A stretch of DNA of 10,610 nt, taken from the NCBI GenBank assembly GCA_002491225.1, contig DKVN01000104.1:2434-13043 (forward strand), given 5' to 3'. Below, piece by piece: positions 1 through 6,384 of the stretch (position 1 is its first letter; each line of letters begins with the position of its first letter). This DNA comes from Faecalibacterium sp. UBA7177. Its GTDB lineage: Bacteria > Bacillota > Clostridia > Oscillospirales > Ruminococcaceae. Both the position numbers and the translations under genes were made by a program. A model generated the notes under the pieces. The model had not been told where the DNA came from. It saw nothing but the letters and a program-made list of their open reading frames with translations, and did no database searches.

Positions 1-72
1 ACCTTCCGCATCAGCCCCGCGGGCGACTGGCAGCCGCTGCGCTGCGAGCAGGCGGACGCCCCGCAGGGGTGA
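1..72 (+). CDS. 3' end of an unidentified gene (partial)
   Basis: An open frame runs from the first base to a TGA at 70-72 and gives 23 residues beginning TFRISPAGDWQPLRCEQ. It is followed by a strong terminator in the right place for the end of a + strand gene, which supports it being the tail of a real protein. The fragment carries no motif that I recognise, so no function is offered. Its GC-rich third codon positions match the rest of the window. Confidence 0.55.
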   Translation, partial: TFRISPAGDWQPLRCEQADAPQG

Positions 73-100
73 GCCGTCCCCGCCAGAGCAAAAAACAGTT

Positions 101-120
101 TGACGCAAAATGACGCAAAA
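101..120 (+). repeat. Two tandem copies of TGACGCAAAA before a terminator
   Basis: The 10-base unit TGACGCAAAA occurs twice without a gap between the stop of the partial gene and the terminator stem. The second copy supplies the A-run that becomes the U-tract of the opposite-strand terminator. A matching TTTTGCG lies on the other side of the hairpin at 182-188, so the motif flanks the stem in inverted orientation. Confidence 0.7.
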
Positions 121-175
121 AAAGGCCGCGGAGGCGGTGCGGGGGAGTTTCCCGCAACCGCCTCCGCGGCCTTTT
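117..175. terminator. Strong bidirectional rho-independent terminator
   Basis: Left arm 124-143 pairs with right arm 151-171 over 20 base pairs with one bulged base, around a short loop at 144-150. The stem is nearly all G and C. An A-run (117-123) lies on the left and a T-run (172-175, then GTATT) on the right, so it can end transcription from both sides: the partial + strand gene and the - strand GH3 gene, whose stop codon is at 195-197. Confidence 0.93.
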
Positions 176-194
176 GTATTCTTTTGCGTTCGCC

Positions 195-2777
195 TCAGCC
201 CGCCTCGCCGTGCCCGGCGTCGTGCAGGCTGATCTTTTTGGGCCGTGCCTTACCGCTCACCAGCTGGCGCAGGCCGCCGGGCTGGTGGTTCAGCAGCAGC
301 ACCAGCCCGTCCACACGGGTCAGGCTCAGGCGGCCGCCGCTCATCAGGGCCAGCGCCCGCAGCGGCATCTGGTGCAGGTTGCCCTCCAGCATCCGGCGGG
401 CGGTCTCGGGGCTGGGCGCATGCAGATGCCGCCGCATCACCGCCGCCGCCACGCTCAGCGTCCTGCGGCCCAGCCAGCTGCGGCGCAGCTCGCCCGCCGG
501 GGTGTTGCGGTCAAATTTCAGCTTCTGGCGCGCCGCGGCCTTCCCGGCGGCCTTCTCAGCGGCGGCATCCGCCGCGCCCGCGTCCGAGCCTTCGCCCGGC
601 TGCGCTGCCGCCTCCTCCGGCCCGGCGGACACCGCGCGGCCCAGCACCGCCTCAAATTCGGCCCGCGGCCAGGCCTTGGGCGCGCCGTCCGCGCCCGGTG
701 TCACCGCGTAGTAGCCCGGTGCGGCTTCGCGCTTGTCCAGCGCGCGGCTCACCGGCTCGCCCTCCACCTCCAGCTCGGCCTCGAGGCGGATGTCCCGGCT
801 CGAGGAGCCCACCAAAATGCGGTACCGCCCGCCGAGCGTCTTCCACCCACCGGCGGCGGGGTCATACACCATAAAGGCGCGGGGGTCGATCGTCAGGCTG
901 GCCAGTGCCTCCCGCCCCGGCTCGATGTAGTACTTGCCAAAGGCCGCCAGCTGCTTGACGGGCCGGTAGGCCGGGCCCTCGGGCGGCTGGATGTAGACCT
1001 GCGCGGCCTCCTTGCCGGCGCAGCTGCCCTCGTTTTTGATCACGAACCGCACCCGCAGCGCCTCGCCCGGCCGCAGGCGGCGCTTGTTCATCGAGTGGGT
1101 CAGGCTGGCATAGCCAAAATGGGTGTAGCTGAGCCCGTGGCCAAAGGGGTAGCGCACCGGCAGCCCGGCCGCGTCGTACCAGCGGTAGCCCACATAAACG
1201 CTCTCGCGGTACTGGCTCTCCCGCCCGCCAAAGGCGGGGGATGTGTGGGCAAAGGGGGCGTCCTCCAGCCGCAGCGGCCAGGTCTCGGCCAGCTTGCCGC
1301 TGGGGCTGCGCTGCCCGTACAGCAGGTGCCAGGTGGCCGCGCCGCTGTTCTGCCCGGCCAGCCCCATCCAGAGGATCGCGTCGACCTCCTCGGCAAAGGG
1401 CAGCTCCACCGGCCCGCCGCAGTACAGCACTACCGTCACCGGCTTGCCGCAGCCCTTCAGCGCCTCCATCAGGGCCAGCTGGCTCTCGGGCAGGCGCAGG
1501 TCGGCCCGGTCAAAGCCCTCGCTCTCCACGCTGTCCGGCAGGCCCAAACAGACCACCGCGACATCCGCGGCCTTCACGCTCTCGAGCGCCGCTGCAAGCC
1601 GCCGCTTGTGGGGGGCCAGTTCGTCGGGTGCGAAGACCTCGGTGTAAACAAAATCGGCCCCCTTGCTGATAAAGCTGCCCAGCAAACTGGACAGATAGGT
1701 CGGGTGTACCTGGCTGCTGCCGCCCCCCTGGTAGTGAGGCGTCTTGGCAAAGCCGCCCAGCAGCGCCACCTTCTGGCCCGGCCGCAGGGGCAGCATCCCC
1801 TCGTTTTTCAGCAGCACCGCGCTCTCGGCCGCCGCCTCGCCCGCCAGCGCGTGGTGGGCCGGGGCGTCGTAGGGCTCGTGACGGTCGTGCTGGTGGGCCA
1901 GCGCAAAGGCGCTTACCCGCGCGGCTGCCTCGCGCAGCAGGTCCTCGTCCAGCAGCCCGCGCTGCACTGCCCGCAGGATGGCCGCGTCGCTGTGGCTGTC
2001 CGGCCCGGGCATCTCAAGATCCATCCCGGCGGCCAGCGCCTTCACCCGCTGGTTCACCGCGCCCCAGTCGCTCACCACCAGCCCGTCAAAGCCCCACTGG
2101 CGGCGCAGCACCCGTGTCAGCAGCTGGCGGCTCTCGCCCGCATAGCTGCCGTTGATCAGGTTATAGCTGCTCATCACCGCGTCGGGGTGGGCTTTATGCA
2201 CCGCCACCTCAAAGGCGCGCAGGTAGATCTCATACAGGGCCCGCTCGTCGACGACCGCGTCGTTCACCAGCCGCCAGGCCTCCTGGTTGTTGGCGGCAAA
2301 GTGCTTGAGGCAGGCGCTCACCCCGTTTTCCTGTAAGCCCTCGATCATCCCGGCGGCGCACTCCCCGGCCAGCAGCGGGTCCTCCGAAAAATACTCAAAC
2401 CCCCGCCCGCACAGCGGGCTGCGCTTGATGTTCACCCCCGGGCCCAGCAGCATGGCCGCGCCCTCCTGGATGCACTCCTCGGCCAGCGCCCGGCCGATCC
2501 GCCGCAGCAGCGCGGGGTCAAAGCTGCAGGCGGTGAGGCTGGCGGTGGGGTAGCAGGTGGCGGGTACGCTGTCGTGCAGGCCGGGCCGGTCATGCCGCCC
2601 GGCCTCCAGCCGCAGCCCGTGGGGGCCGTCCGCCAGGGTGGCGTCCGGCACACCCAGCCGCGGCAGGGGCTTGGTATGCCAAAAGTTCTGCCCGCTGCAA
2701 AGAGCCGCCTGCTCCTCCGCCGTCATCTCTGTGGCAAGCGCACGGGCCTGCGCCAGGATCTCATCGCGCTGTTCCAA
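195..2777 (-). CDS. Glycoside hydrolase family 3 (beta-glucosidase-like), TTG start
   Basis: GH3 exo-glycosidase of 860 residues, probably releasing terminal beta-linked sugars from short oligosaccharides. There is no signal peptide, so it should act in the cytoplasm on imported sugars. The N-terminal barrel (about 20-290) holds KHFAANNQE and the nucleophile motif VVSDW, with Asp237 as the likely nucleophile. The alpha/beta domain (about 315-500) carries SEGFDR, where Glu420 is the likely acid/base. A fibronectin III-like domain (about 575-670) contains EAAQVYIQP. An Ala/Glu-rich linker (about 715-753) leads to a helical tail beginning LKFDRNTPAGELRRS, an extension I recall from other Clostridia GH3 proteins. 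The longer reading from ATG 2843 is rejected because a TATAAT box lies inside it. TTG 2777 has GGAGG eight bases upstream. Substrate cannot be read from sequence; no transporter or regulator is adjacent. Confidence 0.93.
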   Translation of the reverse strand: MEQRDEILAQARALATEMTAEEQAALCSGQNFWHTKPLPRLGVPDATLADGPHGLRLEAGRHDRPGLHDSVPATCYPTASLTACSFDPALLRRIGRALAEECIQEGAAMLLGPGVNIKRSPLCGRGFEYFSEDPLLAGECAAGMIEGLQENGVSACLKHFAANNQEAWRLVNDAVVDERALYEIYLRAFEVAVHKAHPDAVMSSYNLINGSYAGESRQLLTRVLRRQWGFDGLVVSDWGAVNQRVKALAAGMDLEMPGPDSHSDAAILRAVQRGLLDEDLLREAAARVSAFALAHQHDRHEPYDAPAHHALAGEAAAESAVLLKNEGMLPLRPGQKVALLGGFAKTPHYQGGGSSQVHPTYLSSLLGSFISKGADFVYTEVFAPDELAPHKRRLAAALESVKAADVAVVCLGLPDSVESEGFDRADLRLPESQLALMEALKGCGKPVTVVLYCGGPVELPFAEEVDAILWMGLAGQNSGAATWHLLYGQRSPSGKLAETWPLRLEDAPFAHTSPAFGGRESQYRESVYVGYRWYDAAGLPVRYPFGHGLSYTHFGYASLTHSMNKRRLRPGEALRVRFVIKNEGSCAGKEAAQVYIQPPEGPAYRPVKQLAAFGKYYIEPGREALASLTIDPRAFMVYDPAAGGWKTLGGRYRILVGSSSRDIRLEAELEVEGEPVSRALDKREAAPGYYAVTPGADGAPKAWPRAEFEAVLGRAVSAGPEEAAAQPGEGSDAGAADAAAEKAAGKAAARQKLKFDRNTPAGELRRSWLGRRTLSVAAAVMRRHLHAPSPETARRMLEGNLHQMPLRALALMSGGRLSLTRVDGLVLLLNHQPGGLRQLVSGKARPKKISLHDAGHGEAG

Positions 2778-2785
2778 CGGCCAGT

Positions 2786-2793
2786 CCTCCCCC
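2786..2793 (-). promoter_or_regulatory. Ribosome binding site that fixes the TTG start of the GH3 gene
   Basis: GGGGGAGG lies eight bases before TTG 2777-2775 on the - strand. No ATG or GTG in frame is better placed. This is the main reason for trimming 22 codons from the longest open frame. Confidence 0.75.
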
Positions 2794-2814
2794 TTTTTTT
2801 CAAAACTCCTCTCT

Positions 2815-2823
2815 ATTATAGCA
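2815..2823 (-). promoter_or_regulatory. Extended -10 promoter of the GH3 gene
   Basis: On the - strand the sequence reads TGCTATAAT, a perfect -10 hexamer with the TGn extension that can replace a good -35. The -35 area (GTGTGT at 17-base spacing) is poor. Predicted transcription start is near 2808, leaving a leader of about 30 bases before TTG 2777. Confidence 0.75.
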
Positions 2824-2885
2824 AATTCTGCAAAAAAACACACCCCCGCGCCCGCCTCAAAACGGAAATTTGAGAAAAAACCCGC

Positions 2886-2922
2886 AAAACCGCGGGCGGC
2901 CCCTTTTCCTCAGGGCGGTTTT
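2886..2922 (+). repeat. Inverted repeat overlapping the exonuclease promoter
   Basis: AAAACCGC at 2886-2893 is the exact reverse complement of GCGGTTTT at 2915-2922. The right arm ends five bases before the -10 box of the exonuclease gene and the unit covers the -35 zone, so it may be an operator. With a 21-base gap it may also be chance. Confidence 0.35.
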
Positions 2923-2932
2923 ACGATACAAT
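2904..2932 (+). promoter_or_regulatory. Probable promoter of the exonuclease gene
   Basis: TACAAT at 2927-2932 is a good -10 box. At 17-base spacing the -35 position is TTTTCC (2904-2909), a weak match. Expected transcription start is near 2939, so the leader would be only about 20 bases. Confidence 0.55.
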
Positions 2933-2946
2933 AAGGGGGTGTGAAC

Positions 2947-2952
2947 AGGAGG
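2947..2952 (+). promoter_or_regulatory. Ribosome binding site choosing between two ATGs
   Basis: AGGAGG lies one base before ATG 2954 and seven bases before ATG 2960. Seven is a normal distance and one is too close, so translation should begin at 2960 (MQLIIFDLEW). Confidence 0.8.
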
Positions 2953-2959
2953 AATGCCC

Positions 2960-3961
2960 ATGCAACTGATCATCTTTGACCTGGAGTGGAACATCGGCTA
3001 CCAGGCCAGGACCTTCGATTACCACGGGGCCGAGCAGACCCTGCGGGGCGAGATCATCCAGATCGGCGCGGTCAAGGTGGACGAGACCGGCCGGGTGCAG
3101 GATCGGTTCTCGATCAACCTGCGGCCCCGCATCTTTCGCAAATTGCAGCACCGGATCGCCAAGGTCACCGGGCTGACCCAGCGCCAGCTGGACGAAGGGG
3201 TGCCGATCCGGGAGGGGCTGGGCCGGTTCGTCCGCTGGTGCGGGCCGGACGCCGCCCTCGCCGAGTGGGGGATGGACGACGTGCCGGTGCTCAAGCAGAA
3301 CCTCTACCTCAACGGCTACGACGAGAGCTGGCCGGGCCAGTGGTACGACCTGCAGCAGGTCTTTCTGGCCCAAAAGCCCCGCGGCGAGGGGGAGGGGATG
3401 ACCCTCGAGTCGGTGGTGACCAGGCTGGGCCTGCCGATGGACGAGCCGTTCCACGACGCGCTGAGCGACGCGGCCTATACCGCCGCCGTCTGCCGCTGCA
3501 TCGACCTTGCGGCCGGGCTGGCGGCCTACCCCGCCCCCGAGGAGCAGCTGCGCCGGGCCGCCTGCCCCGAGCCGGGCGAGTACGCGGGCTTCCAGTTGCT
3601 GAGCCCCACCCTTTCGCGGGAGGCCTGGCGGGAGGATCCCGAGATGCAGGCGCTGGCCTGCCCTGCCTGCGGCGGGCCGCTGGTGCCGGATGTGCAAGAC
3701 CTTTGGATCAAGCGGGGCAACAACGGCTACTACAGCCTGGTACGCTGCCCAAGGCACGGGGCCTGGCTGGCCCGCTTTAAGCTGGCCCGGCCGGACGGCC
3801 TGCACTGGAACATCGCCCGGGTGTATGAAAAGCCCACCGAGGCCCAGCTGGCCCGCTGGAACAAGGAGAAAAAGCTCTGGCAGAACCGCCAGAAAAAGCG
3901 GGCCGAGGCCGCTGCGGCTGCGGACGCTGCGGATGCCGCCGCAGCGCAGCAGGGCGAATAG
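2960..3961 (+). CDS. DEDDh 3'-5' exonuclease with a C-terminal zinc-ribbon-like tail
   Basis: Protein of 333 residues in the DnaQ/RNase T-like exonuclease superfamily, which removes nucleotides from 3' ends of DNA or RNA with two metal ions. Motif ExoI is FDLEWN (Asp7, Glu9), ExoII is WGMDDVPVL (Asp107 likely), and ExoIII is HDALSDAAY (His165, Asp170). All acidic ligands and the catalytic His are present, so it should be active. The domain ends near 185; the family core needs only about 180 residues. The extra part has CPACGG (Cys234, Cys237) and CPRHG (Cys263, His266), a plausible zinc site, then a basic helix and an Ala/Asp-rich end (AAAAADAADAAAAQQ). It resembles the ERI1/KapD branch more than DNA polymerase epsilon subunits. 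DNA or RNA preference cannot be told. It stands alone between a divergent promoter and a convergent terminator. Confidence 0.9.
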   Translation: MQLIIFDLEWNIGYQARTFDYHGAEQTLRGEIIQIGAVKVDETGRVQDRFSINLRPRIFRKLQHRIAKVTGLTQRQLDEGVPIREGLGRFVRWCGPDAALAEWGMDDVPVLKQNLYLNGYDESWPGQWYDLQQVFLAQKPRGEGEGMTLESVVTRLGLPMDEPFHDALSDAAYTAAVCRCIDLAAGLAAYPAPEEQLRRAACPEPGEYAGFQLLSPTLSREAWREDPEMQALACPACGGPLVPDVQDLWIKRGNNGYYSLVRCPRHGAWLARFKLARPDGLHWNIARVYEKPTEAQLARWNKEKKLWQNRQKKRAEAAAAADAADAAAAQQGE

Positions 3962-4010
3962 GCCCCGCCCGGCCCATCCGGCCCTTCCCTGGCCCGTGCC
4001 GCGCAACGAT

Positions 4011-4041
4011 AGCGCAAAAACAGCGCAGAACAGCGCAAAAG
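4011..4041 (+). repeat. Three tandem copies of an AGCGCA(A/G)AAC-like unit
   Basis: Copies at 4011-4021 (AGCGCAAAAAC), 4022-4031 (AGCGCAGAAC) and 4032-4041 (AGCGCAAAAG) run directly into the left arm of the terminator. The same CGCAAA core precedes the other two terminators in the window. Confidence 0.65.
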
Positions 4042-4077
4042 CGCCGCCTGCCCCGCAAAGGGGGAAAGGCGGCGCTT
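4039..4077. terminator. Bidirectional terminator between exonuclease and DegV genes
   Basis: Left arm AAGCGCCGCCT (4039-4049) pairs perfectly with AGGCGGCGCTT (4067-4077). A smaller CCCC/GGGG stem (4051-4054 with 4061-4064) fits inside the loop. The - strand transcript, from degV, has the better tail (TTTTGCG). On the + strand the tail is weak (GCTGTATCTTT). The remainder of the gap 3962-4161 holds the tandem repeat upstream and no gene. Confidence 0.85.
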
Positions 4078-4161
4078 GCTGTATCTTTGCGGGGCGGCCG
4101 TGCAGGGGATGAAGGGGCAGCCGGGCAAGAAAAGGGGCGGTCGGAGAGCCCCGGCCCCGGC

Positions 4162-5001
4162 TCAGAACGAGACGATCAGCCCCTGCTCCTCGGCGTAAAA
4201 GCTGGTCAGGCCGCTGGTGGGGGCGATGGTCACCTCGGCGGCCGACCACTTGGCCCGGATGCCGTTGCGCAGCAGCCGTGCGCCGTTCTCGTTTTGGCAG
4301 TGGCTGATAAAGGCGGGGGTCTCGCCGGTGTAGCCGCGCTTGTTCATCTCCTCCAAAATCAGCGCCAGCATGCGGTTTTCTCCGCGGGTCTTGTGCAGCA
4401 TCTCGATGGTGCCCTCCTCGCTGCCGGCGCCCACCACCCGCATGTTCAGCCGGCCGGCCAAAAAGCCCACGATGCGGCTCACCCGGCCATTTTTGACCAG
4501 ATTGTCAAAGCTGGCCAGCCCAAACAGGATGCGCAGCCGCTCGGGCTCGTTTTCAGCGGCGGCGCGCACCTCCTCAAAGCTGGCCCCGGCGGCGATCATG
4601 TCCCGGATCTTCCACAAAATCATCGCCATCTCGCCGCCGGTCGAAAGGCTGTCCACCACATGGATCTTTTTTTCCGGGTGGGCCTCCAGCACCATCTCGC
4701 GGGCGGCCATCGCGCTGTTGTAGCTGCCGGACAGGTTGCTCGAAATGGTCACCGCGATGGCCTGGTCGGCCTGCAAAAACTTTTCGGCCCACTCCTCCGG
4801 GCTGGGGCAGGCGGTGGTGGAGGGGCCGTTCCAGTTGCGCATCGCCTCCAGCATCTGGGCGGTGTCCAGCGCGGCGTTGTCCACAAACTCGCGCTCGCCC
4901 ACCCGGATCTTCATCGGCACGGTGGCAAAGCCGACATCCTTGCCGCAGCCTTTCAGCTCGCGCAGCTCGCAGGAAGAATCTGCCAAGATCATCCATTTCA
5001 T
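4162..5001 (-). CDS. DegV family fatty-acid-binding protein
   Basis: Protein of 279 residues, the usual DegV length. DegV/FakB proteins bind a fatty acid in a cleft between two domains, and some present it to the kinase FakA for phosphorylation and phospholipid synthesis. Visible signatures are MILADSS at the N-terminus, TACPSPEEW (63-71), ISSNLSGSYNSA (86-97), VVDSLSTGGEM (115-125) and LVKNGRVSR (168-176, in place of the common KGGRIS). The C-terminus reads GLTSFYAEEQGLIVSF, without the HxGPG motif found near the end of many family members; a subgroup with SFYAE here is familiar to me, but its ligand is not. The start has GGAGG nine bases upstream. No FakA kinase gene is in the window. It is transcribed alone from its own promoter toward a terminator. 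Confidence 0.92.
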   Translation of the reverse strand: MKWMILADSSCELRELKGCGKDVGFATVPMKIRVGEREFVDNAALDTAQMLEAMRNWNGPSTTACPSPEEWAEKFLQADQAIAVTISSNLSGSYNSAMAAREMVLEAHPEKKIHVVDSLSTGGEMAMILWKIRDMIAAGASFEEVRAAAENEPERLRILFGLASFDNLVKNGRVSRIVGFLAGRLNMRVVGAGSEEGTIEMLHKTRGENRMLALILEEMNKRGYTGETPAFISHCQNENGARLLRNGIRAKWSAAEVTIAPTSGLTSFYAEEQGLIVSF

Positions 5002-5046
5002 CGCTCGGGCCCTCCTTTGGGATCACTGATATTATATTTAGTAACT

Positions 5047-5076
5047 ATTATAGCCGCTTTTGCCGCGGCTCGTCAA
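5047..5076 (-). promoter_or_regulatory. Sigma-A-like promoter of degV with a palindromic spacer
   Basis: On the - strand TTGACG (5076-5071) is followed by an 18-base spacer and a perfect TATAAT (5052-5047). The spacer contains the inverted repeat GCCGC (5053-5057) and GCGGC (5065-5069), which nearly fills it and could be a repressor site. A second TATAAT on the same strand at 5036-5031 lacks a clear -35. Confidence 0.82.
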
Positions 5077-5089
5077 TGAGAATCCTGCC

Positions 5090-5135
5090 AAAACCGCAAA
5101 AGTACCCGCCAAAAGCGATTTCAAAAGGATGAAAA
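5090..5135 (+). other. Cluster of five A4 tracts between divergent promoters
   Basis: AAAA runs occur at 5090-5093, 5098-5101, 5111-5114, 5123-5126 and 5132-5135, all on the same strand. Centre spacings are 8, 13, 12 and 9 bases, averaging 10.5. They sit between the -35 boxes of degV and the SGNH hydrolase gene and may bend DNA or act as an UP element. Confidence 0.4.
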
Positions 5136-5148
5136 TCTCCCCATCCGC

Positions 5149-5177
5149 TTGAACGTGGTGTGGGATTGGGCTATAAT
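5149..5177 (+). promoter_or_regulatory. Promoter of the SGNH hydrolase gene
   Basis: TTGAAC (5149-5154) and TATAAT (5172-5177) are separated by exactly 17 bases. Predicted transcription start is near 5184. Confidence 0.85.
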
Positions 5178-5185
5178 AGGGCTAT

Positions 5186-5204
5186 GCCTCACCGCGGATG
5201 AGGC
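5186..5204 (+). other. Hairpin at the 5' end of the SGNH hydrolase mRNA
   Basis: GCCTCA (5186-5191) pairs with TGAGGC (5199-5204) around a seven-base loop. It would begin within a few bases of the predicted transcription start. There is no U-tract after it, so it is not a terminator; a stabilising 5' stem is a reasonable reading. Confidence 0.45.
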
Positions 5205-5231
5205 GGGGCAAGAGGGGAAAAGGAGAACTGT

Positions 5232-6314
5232 ATGGCAACATATCGTGAATTTCGCGCACAGGCGGCCCGCCGCCGCCGCCAGCGCACGGCCCGGCGGCTG
5301 CTGGTGCTGTTGATCGCGGCGGTGATGATCCTGGGCCTTGCCTGGGTGATCGTGAGGCTGATCGGCCCGGAGGAGGCACCCGGCGGGCTTCCGGGCCTGC
5401 CGCTGGCCTCGTCCGGGGCAAGCTCCGCCGCAAGCACCGCCGACAGCGGGACGGATGGCGAGAGCTCAGAGAATTCGGAGACCCCGCCCCAGAGCGGCGG
5501 GGCGCAGGGGGCCTCGCCCTCGATCCTCGCGCCGCTGCCGATGCAGACGACGGTGGAGCCGGGCGACATGAGCTGGAACACCATGGGCCCGGTGCAGCAG
5601 GGGGCCGACTACACCATCACCAGCCCGGACTACCGGATGATCTCGCTGCCCGAAAACGGGGTGGTGGACATCAGCTTTTTTGACACCGCCACCTTTTTGG
5701 GCGACAGCCTGACACAGGGCCTCGAGCTCTACACCACCGGCCTGCCCAACGCGCACTACTGCGCCTACAAGGGCACCGGTCCCAGCGCCATCGTCGACGG
5801 GGTCACCCTCACCAGAGCGGATAAGCAGACAGAGGTGGCGCTGGACGCGCTGGCCGCAAGCCAGCCGGACAATGTCTATATCCTCTTGGGCACCAACACC
5901 CTGGTCAACGCCAGCGAGAGCGCCGAAAATTCCTTCCTTGCTTATTATGACCGGATGATCGACATGATCCGGGAGCGGCTGGATCCCCGGGTGCGGCTTT
6001 ATATCCAGGCCATTCCGCCCACCCGGCCCGAGGTGGCCGCCAGCAAGCCGGGCCTTGCCAATGACCGCATCCGCCGCATCAACAACCAGCTGGCCGCCCT
6101 CGCGCTGCAAAAGGGCTGCGCCTTCATCGACCTGCAGGAGGCTCTGGCCGACGCCGAGGGCAACCTCAACGCCGAGTATGCCGCGAATGACGGCATCCAC
6201 ATGAACCCCACCGGCTACCAGGCCTGGGTGGATTACCTCTGCCGCCACACCGTGTACGACAAGCGCAACCCCTACCTTTACGGCAGCCCCTATTACATCG
6301 AGGACGCTGCGTAA
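5232..6314 (+). CDS. Membrane-anchored SGNH/GDSL hydrolase
   Basis: Protein of 360 residues with a basic N-terminus (RRRRQRTARR), one transmembrane helix (about 22-44), a Ser/Gly/Ala-rich linker (about 58-98) and an external SGNH domain. SGNH enzymes are serine esterases or acyltransferase-like proteins. Block I is FLGDSLTQG with Ser159, block II is around Gly183 (YKGTGPSA), block III is LLGTN with Asn222, and block V is DGIHMNPTGY with Asp320 and His323. All four catalytic positions are present. The preference for small acyl esters and action on cell wall or extracellular polysaccharide is inference from location and family; the substrate is unknown. The start ATG has AGGAG six bases upstream. 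The gene has its own promoter and terminator and no partner. Alternatives such as lysophospholipase cannot be excluded. Confidence 0.9.
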   Translation: MATYREFRAQAARRRRQRTARRLLVLLIAAVMILGLAWVIVRLIGPEEAPGGLPGLPLASSGASSAASTADSGTDGESSENSETPPQSGGAQGASPSILAPLPMQTTVEPGDMSWNTMGPVQQGADYTITSPDYRMISLPENGVVDISFFDTATFLGDSLTQGLELYTTGLPNAHYCAYKGTGPSAIVDGVTLTRADKQTEVALDALAASQPDNVYILLGTNTLVNASESAENSFLAYYDRMIDMIRERLDPRVRLYIQAIPPTRPEVAASKPGLANDRIRRINNQLAALALQKGCAFIDLQEALADAEGNLNAEYAANDGIHMNPTGYQAWVDYLCRHTVYDKRNPYLYGSPYYIEDAA

Positions 6315-6346
6315 GGGAAAACGCAAAAAGCAACAGGATAACGCAA

Positions 6347-6384
6347 AGCGCCCCGGCAGCCAAGGTTGCGGCTGCCGGGGCGCT
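6347..6384. terminator. Convergent terminator between SGNH hydrolase and MATE genes
   Basis: A perfect 15-bp stem, AGCGCCCCGGCAGCC (6347-6361) with GGCTGCCGGGGCGCT (6370-6384), around an eight-base loop. The + strand tail is GTTTCTCTGTG; the - strand tail is TTTGCGTTATC. Both tails are only moderately T-rich, but the stem is very stable and the position at the end of two convergent genes is right. CGCAAA occurs on the 5' side for both directions (6322, 6342 and the reverse at 6403-6409). Confidence 0.85.

Noticed and set aside
174..2336. Long + strand open frame of 720 codons
   Set aside because: It lies antisense to the GH3 gene, is rich in Ala, Gln, His and Arg with no domain, starts within the terminator region and has no ribosome binding site. 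It is a GC-rich shadow.
2778..2843. N-terminal extension of the GH3 protein (MCFFAEFAIIERSFEKK)
   Set aside because: A perfect extended -10 box lies within it and the strong ribosome binding site belongs to TTG 2777, so this DNA is promoter and leader.
4146..4163. Inverted repeat GAGCC...GGCTC at the end of degV
   Set aside because: Only five pairs, it overlaps the stop codon and has no T-run; the real terminator is downstream at 4039-4077.
2921..4249. Long - strand open frame of 442 codons
   Set aside because: It is antisense to the complete DEDDh exonuclease, runs through the terminator at 4039-4077, and shows only low-complexity sequence.
5466..6326. - strand open frame of 286 codons opposite the SGNH hydrolase
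   Set aside because: The + strand reading has a promoter, ribosome binding site, signal anchor and all catalytic blocks; the opposite frame has none of these.
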